Shown here in pieces: positions 52,647 to 62,294 of a stretch of DNA of 64,000 nucleotides. The notes under the pieces were generated by a model. The model ran no database searches, was not told the origin of the DNA, and worked only from the letters and a program-made list of their open reading frames with translations. The position numbers and the translations under genes are program-made. Origin of the DNA: Pseudomonadota bacterium (GTDB taxonomy: Bacteria; Desulfobacterota; Desulfovibrionia; Desulfovibrionales; Desulfovibrionaceae); contig JAHIUD010000074.1 of the NCBI GenBank assembly GCA_018817515.1, positions 1-64,000 on the forward strand, read 5' to 3'. Position 1 is the stretch's first letter. Each line of letters begins with the position of its first letter.

Positions 52647-55262
52647 TCAGGTGATGCCCTTGCGGTTCAGGAACGTTCCCAAGCGCCTGTCATCCGTCAG
52701 GATATGGGTCATCACCCAATCCTTGAGGAAGATGCCGACTTCTTTCTTCGGGGTCATGCCTTTGGATTCGTAGAAGGCGGAGAACTCCGTCAGGGCCCGG
52801 ATGATCTGCTCATGCCTTTTGGCGTGCAGCGCGAAGCCGGGGTAGCCGTTGTCGATCATGAGTGTGTTTTCCGTCTGGAAGTGCTGGGCCGTATGCTCGA
52901 TGAGCTTGGGGAACAGCTTCTCGGGTTCGCTGGTCTTCACGCCGTCAAAGAGTGCGGCGTAGAGCACCTTGGCCATGGCGTAGATCTGCTGGTGTTGCTC
53001 GTCGGCAACGGCCACGTTGATGCAGTATTCGGGCTGCCAGTCAAAGAAAGCCCTGTCGTTCTCGTGGCTTACCGTCTTGCCTAAGCGTTTCTCGTACATC
53101 TCAAGGAGCTTCCAGCGTACGATGGGGATGTCCGAAAGCACTTCGCCTGGGATGTTGTAGACAGTGGTATCCTTGGAGGCCTTGGCCTTGAACAGGCAGG
53201 GCGTGTCGAACAGCACCGTGCTCTCGTTGAAGAATTCCCCTGGTCCGAGGGTTTCGATGAGCCGGTCGCCCACCATGAGGTCAACCTTGCCGGACTTGAC
53301 CAGGCAGAGGCGCGGGGTTGTGCAGGGCTTGAATGTTTGGCCGTCGGCTACCTCCTGGGTGCTGATGACTTCGGAGATGGCGTTCTGGCGGGTGCAGGTC
53401 AGTCCGTCGCCGAACAGGCGGCTGGTGTAGAGGAAGCTGCGGATGTCCTGCAGACGCACCATCTCCTCGAACAGACCGTTGCGCTTGACGAACATGGCGT
53501 AGAGATCCAGCGGGATGCGCAGGGCCTGGACGAAGTTGGCCGCGCGGTATGTCTCCAGGGAGGGTTTGTCCGTAAGCGCTGTGAACTCGCCAAGAAGTCC
53601 GCCGGTGGTCAGGGTGCTGAGCACGCCGCTCTTGGTGCGGATGACCTCCACCTGTCCGGTGAGGATGAGGTGCACGCAGTCGGCCTTGCGCCCGGCCTTG
53701 AGGATGAGGGTCTCGGGGTTGACCTTCACCACCGGGCAATTGAGCAGCACACGCAGCTTGCTGCCGGGCACCGAGGGGAAATAGGAATTCAGGTAGTGGT
53801 AGGCGTAGGAGCGCACATAGTCCTGGTGCGCGGGGATGAGCACGTCGACCATGCCAAACGGCGCGCCCGAGCCGATCTCCTTCTGCCTGCCCGTGAGCGG
53901 CAGGGCCGTGTGCGCAAGCAGGATCTTGCCGGACCTGTCGTGGGCGAAGTCCTCGGCGTCGCCGTGGATCATGCCGCCGCCGATGTCGAGCTTCTTCAAA
54001 TCCACCGACTCCAGATAGTTGATGCAGACCTCGTCGTAGAGCCCCTTGGAGAGGCCCGGCGCGTCCGGATCGGTGGTGATCATCTTGCGCAACAGGCTCA
54101 AGCTGGCGATGTCCGCGAAGTGCGCGTACGTGCGGTAACCGTTGCGGTCCAAGGTGCGGAAGAACATCACCGTGGTCTCCACCGGGTGCGGCGAGAACAC
54201 GGGCTTCACCTCAAGGGTGTCGATGTCGTTCCACTTGCCCAGTTCCAGGTCGTGGAATTCGAAGTAGTGGTCGAACTCGTCCTCGCTGGTCATGGCCAGG
54301 GCCGCAAGCTTCTTCATCACCGAGGCGCGCACGAGCTTGGTGGCGTAGTAGGGGATGCGGTGGTCCGAGCGCATAAGCGCGGGCAGGCCGCAGAAATGGT
54401 CGTCGTGGGCGTGGGTGTGGAACACGCCGGAGATCTCGTTGACGCTGATGCCAAGGGCGTTAAGCGTGTGGGTGATGTTCGGCCCGGCGTCGATGAGATA
54501 CACCTTGCCCTGAAATATGATGATGCTGGCCATGGCCGGACGGTCGGGATCCCAGCCGTCGCCTTCGCCGGAGTGCAGCACGGCGAAATAGTCGCGTTTG
54601 ATGTGGTGGAAGCCGAGGACATAGGAAGGATGGTGGGTGACGTGCGGCTGGATGTTCAAGTCGACCCGCACGGCTTCCTTCTTATAGGTGATCTCGAACT
54701 GGTTGGTCTTGATGCGTTTTGCGAAGACCTGGTTGCGTATTTCCTGGGGTTCGTTTTCCACCACCACGAGGTCCAGGTATTCCTCCATGCGCCGGATCTT
54801 GCCGAAGGCGAACTTGAGCTTCAGGCGCATCCAGGCCTTGGCGTCTTCCGCCGAGGCTCCGGCAGCCATCATCTCCTCCTCGGAGACGAGGCCGTAGTTG
54901 CCCCGGAAGATATACTCCATCTGCGCCTCGACCTGCTTGCGCGAGCCGATGAGTGCTGGCTTTATGCCGGTATTGTTGGGGTGGCCGGGGATGATTCGGC
55001 CTTGGCGGTAAAACATCTGGAGGATGGGAAATTCGGAGAGGTTGGCGAAGCGCCCGTTCTGGATGAGCTCATCAGAGAGCAGGATGGCGTTCGGCCCTGT
55101 CTCAAAGCCGACGCCATCGACTTCGATATTCTGTATCAAGCCGCGTTTCATGAGGTGCTTGACGCTGTCCGCCGGGCAGCCGCACAGGATGTTCACGTCG
55201 GCATCCGGGATGCTGACGTAGAAAATGCCCTCTGCCACCTTGATCTTGGAGATCTTTCCCAT
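52647..55262 (-). CDS. Metallo-beta-lactamase / double cNMP-binding / hemerythrin fusion protein
   Basis: An 871-residue soluble multidomain protein. Residues ~235-500: metallo-beta-lactamase fold with H284-A-H286-D-D288-H289 (HxHxDH). Residues ~505-615: a cyclic-nucleotide-binding-like domain with the cassette LLGEFTALTDKPSLETYRAAN. Residues ~630-735: a second, degenerate one (GPGEFFNESTVLFDTPCLFK lacks the cassette Arg). Residues ~738-865: bacteriohemerythrin with a full diiron site, H757, H794, E798, H813, H817, H853 and D858. It could link O2 or redox sensing to hydrolysis of a phosphoester signal; that is inference. Start ATG 55262 has GGGGA upstream; a longer frame to ATG 55355 would add a CxxC segment. 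Confidence 0.85.
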   Translation of the reverse strand: MGKISKIKVAEGIFYVSIPDADVNILCGCPADSVKHLMKRGLIQNIEVDGVGFETGPNAILLSDELIQNGRFANLSEFPILQMFYRQGRIIPGHPNNTGIKPALIGSRKQVEAQMEYIFRGNYGLVSEEEMMAAGASAEDAKAWMRLKLKFAFGKIRRMEEYLDLVVVENEPQEIRNQVFAKRIKTNQFEITYKKEAVRVDLNIQPHVTHHPSYVLGFHHIKRDYFAVLHSGEGDGWDPDRPAMASIIIFQGKVYLIDAGPNITHTLNALGISVNEISGVFHTHAHDDHFCGLPALMRSDHRIPYYATKLVRASVMKKLAALAMTSEDEFDHYFEFHDLELGKWNDIDTLEVKPVFSPHPVETTVMFFRTLDRNGYRTYAHFADIASLSLLRKMITTDPDAPGLSKGLYDEVCINYLESVDLKKLDIGGGMIHGDAEDFAHDRSGKILLAHTALPLTGRQKEIGSGAPFGMVDVLIPAHQDYVRSYAYHYLNSYFPSVPGSKLRVLLNCPVVKVNPETLILKAGRKADCVHLILTGQVEVIRTKSGVLSTLTTGGLLGEFTALTDKPSLETYRAANFVQALRIPLDLYAMFVKRNGLFEEMVRLQDIRSFLYTSRLFGDGLTCTRQNAISEVISTQEVADGQTFKPCTTPRLCLVKSGKVDLMVGDRLIETLGPGEFFNESTVLFDTPCLFKAKASKDTTVYNIPGEVLSDIPIVRWKLLEMYEKRLGKTVSHENDRAFFDWQPEYCINVAVADEQHQQIYAMAKVLYAALFDGVKTSEPEKLFPKLIEHTAQHFQTENTLMIDNGYPGFALHAKRHEQIIRALTEFSAFYESKGMTPKKEVGIFLKDWVMTHILTDDRRLGTFLNRKGIT

Positions 55263-55460
55263 GCATTCCCCGGAGTATTCAAAGCGCAGGCCGCAAAATG
55301 TGCAGTTTTCCCGGCGCCATGGTTGAGTCTCTCGCCATGGTCTTCCAAAGGACATACTATTCTTATGCCCTTGCAGGTTCAATGTCCACATTGCCATAAA
55401 CTTCGACGCGCCTATTTGTCCAGAGAATTAACGATAGACAGACCTGATACGATTCACCGC

Positions 55461-55497
55461 TTGAAATCAAACATGCCTTTGATGTATTGAATATACT
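55461..55497 (+). promoter_or_regulatory. Possible promoter region for the HD-GYP gene
   Basis: TTGAAA (55461-55466) lies 18 nt from TATTGA (55485-55490), and TATACT (55492-55497) is a better -10 with a weaker -35. The site is 55 nt upstream of the start, in the AT-rich divergent gap (55263-55551). Confidence 0.3.
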
Positions 55498-55551
55498 TAA
55501 AATCCATTTTACTGAATGCACGAACGAAAAACTTTTATTTGGTGGTATGGT

Positions 55552-56640
55552 ATGAGCGGAACTGGCAGCGCAGAGAAGGTTCTGATTGTCGATGATGAGC
55601 TTATAAATCGGAAGGTTCTGGAAGGCCTGCTAAAATCCTATGGAGTGGATTGCGTCTCCGCCGAGTCCGGTCCGGCCGCCTTGGCTCTGCTCGACGATAC
55701 AATCGACCTGGTGCTTCTGGACATCATGATGCCCGGCATGGACGGCTTTCTGGTGACCAAAGCCATCCGCGAAATCCCCAAGTTTGCAGACCTGCCCATC
55801 ATCATGGTCACGGCGCTTTCCGCCAAGGAGGACCGGCTGCGCGCCGTGGAAGCCGGGGCCAACGACTTCGTCGCCAAGCCCATCGACTCCACGGAGCTGC
55901 GCGTGCGCATGACGTCTCTGCTGCGCATGAAGGGCTATCACGATGAGATCAAGGGCTATCAGCAGCACCTGGAGCAGATCGTCACGGAAAAGACCAAGGC
56001 CCTGCGGGGTGCTCTGGTCGAGCTTGAGGAGGCGCGCCTGGCTACCGTGCGCGCGCACATGGAGACCATCCGCAAGCTCTCCTCAGCCGCTGAATACAAG
56101 GACGAGGACACGGCCAGCCACATTCTGCGCATGAGCCGCTATTGCGCGGTCATTGCCGAGCACTCCGGGCGCAGCGCCGAGGAAGTGGACCTGATCCTCT
56201 ACAGCAGCCCAATGCACGACATCGGCAAGATGGGCATTCCCGACGCCATCCTGCTCAAGCCGGGCAAGCTCGACGATGAGGAGTGGAAGGTCATGCGGAT
56301 GCACACCATCATGGGTGCGGACATCCTTGGCGACAGCACGTCAAAGTACCTGGAGATGGGCGCGGTCATCGCCGCCACGCATCACGAGAAGTGGAACGGC
56401 AGCGGGTACCCGCGCGGCCTGGCTGGTGAGGACATCCCCCTGTTCGGGCGCATCTGCGCCGTGGCGGACGTGTTCGACGCCCTGACCACGAGGCGTCCCT
56501 ACAAGGAAGCCTTGACCAACGACCAGGCCATTGAGATCATGACCAAGGGCCGTGGAACGCATTTCGACCCGGCCCTGTTCGACGTCTTCATCTCCAAGTT
56601 TCCCCTCATCGAGGCCATCCAGCAGGAGTACCGCGACTAG
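55552..56640 (+). CDS. Response regulator with HD-GYP output domain
   Basis: A 362-residue protein: receiver domain (~8-125) with phospho-acceptor D57 and K109, a coiled coil (~130-175), and an HD-GYP domain (~175-355) with H222-D223 (MHDIGKMGIP), HTIMGADIL, HHEKWNGSGYP (GYP at 285-287) and DVFDALTTRRPYKEA. It should hydrolyse cyclic di-GMP or a related dinucleotide when phosphorylated. Start ATG 55552; the preceding GGTGGT is a weak ribosome site. It is divergent from the MBL-cNBD-hemerythrin gene; no histidine kinase is next to it. Confidence 0.92.
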   Translation: MSGTGSAEKVLIVDDELINRKVLEGLLKSYGVDCVSAESGPAALALLDDTIDLVLLDIMMPGMDGFLVTKAIREIPKFADLPIIMVTALSAKEDRLRAVEAGANDFVAKPIDSTELRVRMTSLLRMKGYHDEIKGYQQHLEQIVTEKTKALRGALVELEEARLATVRAHMETIRKLSSAAEYKDEDTASHILRMSRYCAVIAEHSGRSAEEVDLILYSSPMHDIGKMGIPDAILLKPGKLDDEEWKVMRMHTIMGADILGDSTSKYLEMGAVIAATHHEKWNGSGYPRGLAGEDIPLFGRICAVADVFDALTTRRPYKEALTNDQAIEIMTKGRGTHFDPALFDVFISKFPLIEAIQQEYRD

Positions 56641-56950
56641 CCTGCCTGCTTTCACCAGCTTCGATGGACAGCGCCCTGCGGCTCGGAGAGTCTCGCTGTT
56701 GTCTTTCACTCTGCACGGACGCCGAGCCGCATGTCTGCGCTGTCCCCGTCTGCTCCCAGGCACTTGCCTGATACAGGCAGAGCTCTTCAGAATATCCTCC
56801 TGAACTTTCGAGGTAAGTTCCGCCTGACCACGTCCCCAGGACAAGATGCCGTTATATCTGAGGCTGTGATGCCTTGCGCCATATGGATTGGGCCGTTCTG
56901 ATCAGATGAATCTTAGCGAAATTTAACGCATCGGAATATCAGTACTATAA

Positions 56951-56964
56951 ATTGTCTAGACAAT
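56951..56964. promoter_or_regulatory. Perfect 14-bp palindrome (operator-like)
   Basis: ATTGTCTAGACAAT is fully self-complementary and lies just upstream of the possible -35 box of the 57057 gene. Such sites suit GntR- or TetR-type dimers; no regulator gene is adjacent. Confidence 0.45.
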
Positions 56965-56969
56965 ATGTT

Positions 56970-56998
56970 TTGATCAGGGTAAGAAAATTTAATTTTAA
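56970..56998 (+). promoter_or_regulatory. Possible promoter for orphan gene 57057
   Basis: TTGATC (56970-56975) and TTTTAA (56993-56998) with a 17-nt spacer, 58 nt before the start codon, in an AT-rich stretch. The -10 is weak. Confidence 0.3.
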
Positions 56999-57056
56999 GT
57001 ACTGATCGAGCATTTGCTCACAGACCAAGGGGCCTGGGAGATTGCGGAGGGCTGTC

Positions 57057-57779
57057 ATGGGGAAATTGGATTGGTCTGTGGACCAGCTCGAGCACGACCT
57101 GGCTGCGAGCTTCGCGCTGCTCGGCCGGATGGAGCAGGGCGGCGTCCTTGCACCCGGGGAGTCCTCGGCCCTGGCCGACGGGGTCATGCGCTGCATGAAC
57201 GGTGCGCTGCTCAAAGTTTCCGAGAGCCTTGAGGCGCAAGCGGCCATGCGCCGCGAGCTCGCCGCCATGCGCGAGGAGCTGTTGCGCGCCGGGCGCGAGC
57301 GACAGATCTATCAGGCCGCCCAGGAGCAGCGCATCCGCTCCCTTGAGGGCGAGGTTCAGACCCTGCGCGCCCAGTCGCTGCTGGCTGAGGAGGCCCTGAG
57401 CTGCTTCCCTTCCGACGAATTTCTCTCCCGCCCGCTGGTGGTCTGCACGGCCCAGGGCGACTACCTCGGCGTGTCAGTCGTGGCAGGCCAGCCCCTGTGC
57501 ATGGGCGACTTCGTGCGTTTGGTGGAGCAGGGCGGCGGCCAGCGCCGCATTGTCTGCACGCTCTGGGAGGAGCGCGGCACGGACTGGTTCCTGACCATGA
57601 GCTTAAGCGGTCAGGGAGCCTCCCAAAGGCGCTGCTACGTGCTGGAGACCAGGGCCGTGCTGACGCCCAGCGGCAACCACGTAACGGAACTGGTAGGCAT
57701 GGTTGAGAACGGCGAGCCCGTCTCCGGCGACTTCCTCCTGCAAATGTTCCGGCAGTTGCGCGAAACTTTGCAGGAATAA
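57057..57779 (+). CDS. Coiled-coil protein of unknown function
   Basis: A 240-residue soluble protein starting at ATG 57057, GGAGGG 5 nt upstream. Residues ~55-110 form a coiled coil (ESLEAQAAMRRELAAMREELLRAGRERQ shape). The C-terminal half (~115-240) is an alpha/beta or beta-rich domain with FLSRPLVVCTAQGDYLGVSVVAGQPL and RCYVLETRAVLTP. It has no membrane segment or signal. I do not recognise it. A palindromic site lies upstream. Confidence 0.6.
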   Translation: MGKLDWSVDQLEHDLAASFALLGRMEQGGVLAPGESSALADGVMRCMNGALLKVSESLEAQAAMRRELAAMREELLRAGRERQIYQAAQEQRIRSLEGEVQTLRAQSLLAEEALSCFPSDEFLSRPLVVCTAQGDYLGVSVVAGQPLCMGDFVRLVEQGGGQRRIVCTLWEERGTDWFLTMSLSGQGASQRRCYVLETRAVLTPSGNHVTELVGMVENGEPVSGDFLLQMFRQLRETLQE

Positions 57780-57870
57780 TGAGGAATTGCTCTAGATTTA
57801 CTCTTGATTGACGCCCCCACTTTAGGGTAATGGATTTTCTATCTCCCGTGTTTATTCCGGAGGAGCAGCC

Positions 57871-58305
57871 ATGCCGCAAGTCGCCGCCAGGATCAGCAAT
57901 GACCACGAAAAGTGGCTCAAGGACTTTTTCAAGACCAAAAGCGCGGGAGCGGAATTCATTCTGCCCTGGGCTGTGGACGTCTTTTTCAAGATGATCCGCG
58001 GGGTCTCGGTGGAGTTCACCACGGCTGAGCTTAAGACCGTGCTGGAGGCCCACCGAGAGGTGCGCCTGTTGCCCAACCAGTCCAAGCAAGCCTACTTGCT
58101 GCTGCGCGTCGAAAGCGCCTGCGAGGAGCGCGAAGCCCACATAATGCACGGCGCCAGCCGCAGCAACCTGGAGATCAAGCTGCGCCGCCTAAGCGACCTG
58201 CAGGCCACCGCGCTGATGATCTGGGCCACGGCGTACTGGACCAGCAAGGCCTGGAGCGGCGTGTCGCTAGAGGACTATGTGAAGGTCACGTGCACGGGCA
58301 GCTAG
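57871..58305 (+). CDS. Hypothetical helical protein
   Basis: A 144-residue, mostly helical protein starting at ATG 57871 behind CCGGAGGAG. It contains ISNDHEKWLKDFFKTKSAGAEFILPWAVDVFFKMIRG near the start and NLEIKLRRLSDLQATALMIWATAYWTSK later. The N-terminus suggests a short DNA- or partner-binding helix pair but no known motif is clear. It lies 91 nt after the coiled-coil gene on the same strand. Confidence 0.6.
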   Translation: MPQVAARISNDHEKWLKDFFKTKSAGAEFILPWAVDVFFKMIRGVSVEFTTAELKTVLEAHREVRLLPNQSKQAYLLLRVESACEEREAHIMHGASRSNLEIKLRRLSDLQATALMIWATAYWTSKAWSGVSLEDYVKVTCTGS

Positions 58306-58475
58306 CCTCCTAGCTTCCCCCTCAGCTTTCCCTGACCAGCAGCGACCATGGCCGGGCCTGGCATTTAGCCGGGCAGGAATCCTAAGCGGCATCGACTGGC
58401 AGGCCACCACCGCTCCCGAGCCGAGGCGCTCCATACTTCGCACTACAACCAGCCAATATCTTGAGGACATCCCAG

Positions 58476-59834
58476 ATGCATGACTGTCCCACGATCCTGA
58501 CCATCGCCGGGTCCGATTCCGGCGGCGGAGCCGGCATCCAGGCCGATCTCAAGACCTTCGCCATGCTCGGCGGTTACGGCTCGTCCGTCATAACCGCGCT
58601 CACGGCCCAGAACACCACCGCCGTCACCGGCATCCACCCCGTTCCAGCGGAGTTCGTGGTTCAGCAGTACCTGGCCGTGACCTCGGACATGAACGTGCGC
58701 GCTGCCAAGACCGGCATGCTTTTCTCGGCGGAGACCATCAAGGCCCTGGCCCAGGTGCTGGCCCAGCGCACCTTCCCCCTGGTGGTCGACCCGGTGTGCG
58801 TGTCGCAGTCCGGCACGCGCCTCCTGGAGGAGTCCGCCGTGGCGGCCATGGCGCGGAACGTCTTCCCCCTGGCCGACCTCTTGACCCCGAACCTGCCCGA
58901 GGCTGAGCTTTTTGCGGGCATGCGCATCAAGAGCGTGCAGGACATCTGCGAGGCGGCTGAGCGGCTTTTGGCCCTTGGCCCCAAGGCCGTGCTCATCAAG
59001 GGCGGGCACATGGACTCCCCGGCCAGCACGGACTGGTACTGCACGCCCGGGCAGAAGGCCATTCCGCTCATGCAGACCCGCGTGGACACCAGGAACCTGC
59101 ACGGCACAGGCTGCACGCTCTCGGCTGCCATCACCGCCCACCTGGGCCTGGGGCTCGACATGCTGGTGGCCGTGCGCCGCGCCCAGCATTTTCTGCACGC
59201 CGCCCTGCGCGCCAGCTATTCCGTCGGGGCCGGGGGCGGCTCGCCCAACCACGCCGTGCCCCTGGTCAAGGAGCAGGCCCGCCTGGGACTTCTGCGCGAC
59301 CTGGCCGACGCCGGGCTGGCCCTCTCCATCATGCCGCGTTTCGCCCGGCTCATCCCAGAGGTGCGCTCGAATCTGGCCCTGGCGCTGCCTTTTGCCGCCT
59401 CCCACGACGACGTCGCTGCCTTCAGCGGACGCATCACCTGCACCCGCAGGGGCGAGGTCATCCTGGCGGGCGGGCCGGAGTTCGGCGCGTCCTCGCACAT
59501 GGCCCGGGTGGTGCTGGCCGCGCGCAAGATAAACTCGCGCATAAGCTGCGCGCTCAACATTGTCATGAACGAGGCCACCGTGGGCGCTGTGAAGCGCGCC
59601 GGGCTCACCAGCGCGCACTTCAACCGCGCTGACGAGCCCGAGCTTGACCGCGAGATCGAGGGCGGCACCATGGACTGGGGCACCATAACCGCCCTGGAGC
59701 GGCACAAGACCCCCGGATCGGTTGACGCCGTCATTGATGTGGGCGGCCCGGGCAAGGAGCCCATGATCCGCCTGCTGGCCGCGGACACCGCCGACATGCT
59801 CGCCAAGGTGCGGCGCATACTGGATATTTTGTAG
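58476..59834 (+). CDS. thiDN: ThiDN: HMP(-P) kinase fused to thiamine-phosphate synthase ThiN
   Basis: A 452-residue fusion. ThiD (~1-260) has [59 protein letters not shown] and [12 protein letters not shown]. ThiN (~275-450, the ThiP_synth family) has [43 protein letters not shown] and a C-terminal [16 protein letters not shown]. ThiN joins the pyrimidine and thiazole phosphates in place of ThiE. ATG 58476 is preferred to a TTG at 58461 that has no ribosome site. No TPP riboswitch lies upstream. Confidence 0.9.
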   Translation: MHDCPTILTIAGSDSGGGAGIQADLKTFAMLGGYGSSVITALTAQNTTAVTGIHPVPAEFVVQQYLAVTSDMNVRAAKTGMLFSAETIKALAQVLAQRTFPLVVDPVCVSQSGTRLLEESAVAAMARNVFPLADLLTPNLPEAELFAGMRIKSVQDICEAAERLLALGPKAVLIKGGHMDSPASTDWYCTPGQKAIPLMQTRVDTRNLHGTGCTLSAAITAHLGLGLDMLVAVRRAQHFLHAALRASYSVGAGGGSPNHAVPLVKEQARLGLLRDLADAGLALSIMPRFARLIPEVRSNLALALPFAASHDDVAAFSGRITCTRRGEVILAGGPEFGASSHMARVVLAARKINSRISCALNIVMNEATVGAVKRAGLTSAHFNRADEPELDREIEGGTMDWGTITALERHKTPGSVDAVIDVGGPGKEPMIRLLAADTADMLAKVRRILDIL

Positions 59835-59915
59835 GGCGGCCACTTTCTGCCCGCCTTCGGCCAAGGGTCGTGGTTGACAGGGGCCAATCGCCCGCTTATC
59901 TAACAGGACTTTTTG

Positions 59916-60000
59916 GCGAGAGTGGCGGAATTGGTAGACGCACTGGACTTAGGATCCAGCGGCTAAGTCCGTGGGAGTTCGAGTCTCCCCTCTCGCACCA
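59916..60000 (+). tRNA. tRNA-Leu (anticodon UAG)
   Basis: 85 nt including an encoded CCA. The acceptor arm GCGAGAG pairs with CTCTCGC; the anticodon stem CTGGA/TCCAG encloses loop CTTAGGA, so the anticodon is TAG (reads CUA and related leucine codons). The long variable arm (about GGCTAAGTCC) and GTTCGAGTC T-loop fit a class II tRNA-Leu. It lies 60 nt upstream of tig. Confidence 0.95.
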
Positions 60001-60059
60001 CTAAAACAACGCGACCCGTAGCAAACGCGGGCTGACATCTTCAGGAGGACTGCAAGTCA

Positions 60060-61445
60060 ATGGACTACAAAGTTGAAGAACTCTCCCCGGTTACCCGCAA
60101 GATCAACGTCACGGTGCCTGCCGAGGAAGTGAACGCGGCCCTGTCCGCAGGTGTGGCTCTGTACCGTCATCGCTACGAGATCAAGGGCTTCCGCCGCGGC
60201 AAGGCCCCGTCCTCCGTGGTCGAGTCCAAGTTCCGCGCGCAGATCTACAATGAGGCCACCACGGACCTCATCAACTACCAGATCAACGAGATCCTCGGCA
60301 CCCTGAAGCTCATGCCGCTCTCGCGTCTGGATGTGGACAGCAAGGAGCTCGTGCGTGACGAGGACTTCGTCTACTCCATCAGCTTCGAGGTGGCCCCGGA
60401 CTTCGACCTGCCGAGCTACGAGGGCCTGAAGGTCGAATTGGAGAAGGCCACGGTCAAGGACGAGGAGGTGCGCGAAGTCGAACAGCGCGTGCTGGAAAAC
60501 GCCGCCACCGTCCGCACCATCACCGAAGTGCGTCCGGCCGCCGACGGCGACATCGTCATCATCACCTTCGGCGCCTACAAGGACGAGAAGATATTCCAGG
60601 GCATTCAGGCCGAGAACTTCGAGCTGACCCTGGGCCAGCAGCAGGCCCTGCCCGAGTTCGAGGCCATGCTGAAGACCCTCAAGACCGGCGAGAAGGGCGA
60701 GTGTGAAGTGGTCTTCCCCGAGGACTTCATCAACCCGGAAATGGCTGGCGAGACCCTGATCATGCGCGCCACCCTGCACGCCATCAAGGAAAAGACCATC
60801 CCCGAGCTCACCGACGAGGTGGCCAAGAAGGCTGGCGGCTTTGAGTCCGTGGAGAAGATGCGCGAGGCCATCGTCAAGTCCTACATGCACAGCCGCGAGC
60901 AGCTGAACAAGTCCGTGGCCCAGAAGAAGCTCATGGACCAGCTTTTGGCCCAGGTCACCTTCGACCTGCCGCCGAGCCTGGTGGAGAACCGCATCGACCG
61001 CCTGCTGGCCGACATGGAGCAGCGCCTGGACCGCCAGGGCAAGAGCCTTGAATCGCTGAAGAAGACCCCGGAAGAGCTGCGCGAGAGCGTTCGCGCCCAG
61101 GCCGAAGAGGCCGCCCGTGGCGAAATTCTCCTCCTGGCCGTGGCCAAGAAGGAGAACTTCGACGTCACCAGCGAGGAGATCGACGCGGCCCTGACCCAGG
61201 TGGCCATGCAGAACCGCCAGGATCTGCTCTCCGTCAAGCAGTACTACGAAGAGAACAACCTCATCTTCCCCCTGAAGGACCGCTTGCTGGCCGACAAGTC
61301 CATCGAGTACATTTTCGACAGGGCGGAAAAGACAGAGGTTGACGCACCGGCCGAGGTAAAGGAAACTGCACCTGCGGACGAGAAGAAGAGCACGGCCAAG
61401 CCCAAGAAGGCCAAGGCCGCCAAGACGGAAGATCCGCAGGAATAG
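60060..61445 (+). CDS. tig: Trigger factor (ribosome-associated chaperone)
   Basis: A 461-residue trigger factor: ribosome-binding domain with KGFRRGKAP (~43-51), a PPIase-like domain (~150-240) and a helical C-terminal chaperone domain. It binds nascent chains at the exit tunnel. The C-terminus ends in an Ala/Lys-rich tail (~435-461). AGGAGG precedes ATG 60060. The tig-clpP-clpX-lon order is widely conserved. Confidence 0.95.
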   Translation: MDYKVEELSPVTRKINVTVPAEEVNAALSAGVALYRHRYEIKGFRRGKAPSSVVESKFRAQIYNEATTDLINYQINEILGTLKLMPLSRLDVDSKELVRDEDFVYSISFEVAPDFDLPSYEGLKVELEKATVKDEEVREVEQRVLENAATVRTITEVRPAADGDIVIITFGAYKDEKIFQGIQAENFELTLGQQQALPEFEAMLKTLKTGEKGECEVVFPEDFINPEMAGETLIMRATLHAIKEKTIPELTDEVAKKAGGFESVEKMREAIVKSYMHSREQLNKSVAQKKLMDQLLAQVTFDLPPSLVENRIDRLLADMEQRLDRQGKSLESLKKTPEELRESVRAQAEEAARGEILLLAVAKKENFDVTSEEIDAALTQVAMQNRQDLLSVKQYYEENNLIFPLKDRLLADKSIEYIFDRAEKTEVDAPAEVKETAPADEKKSTAKPKKAKAAKTEDPQE

Positions 61446-61490
61446 GGCAGGGGCGCTCACACCCCCACTCTCCCTGTCGTCAGGAACATC

Positions 61491-61541
61491 CGCGCGGCGG
61501 TCCGGGCTTCATCCGTTCGGGCCGTCGCGCGTCGATTTTTT
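61491..61541 (+). terminator. Terminator after tig
   Basis: CGCGCGGCGGTCCG (61491-61504) pairs with CGGGCCGTCGCGCG (61518-61531), 14 bp with two G-T wobbles, followed by TCGATTTTTT. Confidence 0.75.
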
Positions 61542-61683
61542 GTAGAGCGTGATGCAGCGGGCATCCCCCTGGGAAGCCCCTGCCTGATGAACAGGACCTA
61601 GCCAGAACAAACCCAAGGGCCCACGGCCCAGCGCATGAATCCGTTTCCGCCGCATTCCGGCGGAGCCACAAGGAGCCGACCAC

Positions 61684-62286
<603 letters not shown>

Positions 62287-62294
62287 GTATACCC

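Larger units (their letters stand above)
56641..57056. other. Gene-free stretch between the HD-GYP gene and orphan 57057
   Basis: 416 nt. The left part holds a weak hairpin (ACAGCG with CGCTGT, 56665-56700 region, then TGTCTTT) that may end the HD-GYP transcript. The right part (56890-57010) is strikingly AT-rich for this genome and holds a perfect palindrome and a possible promoter, listed separately. No coding potential was seen. Confidence 0.5.

Noticed and set aside
53337-55490. 717-codon plus-strand frame antisense to the MBL-hemerythrin gene
   Set aside because: No motif or ribosome site; the minus-strand protein has full catalytic and metal ligands.
58443-59864. 473-codon minus-strand frame antisense to thiDN
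   Set aside because: Composition of a shadow frame; thiDN has clear motifs throughout.
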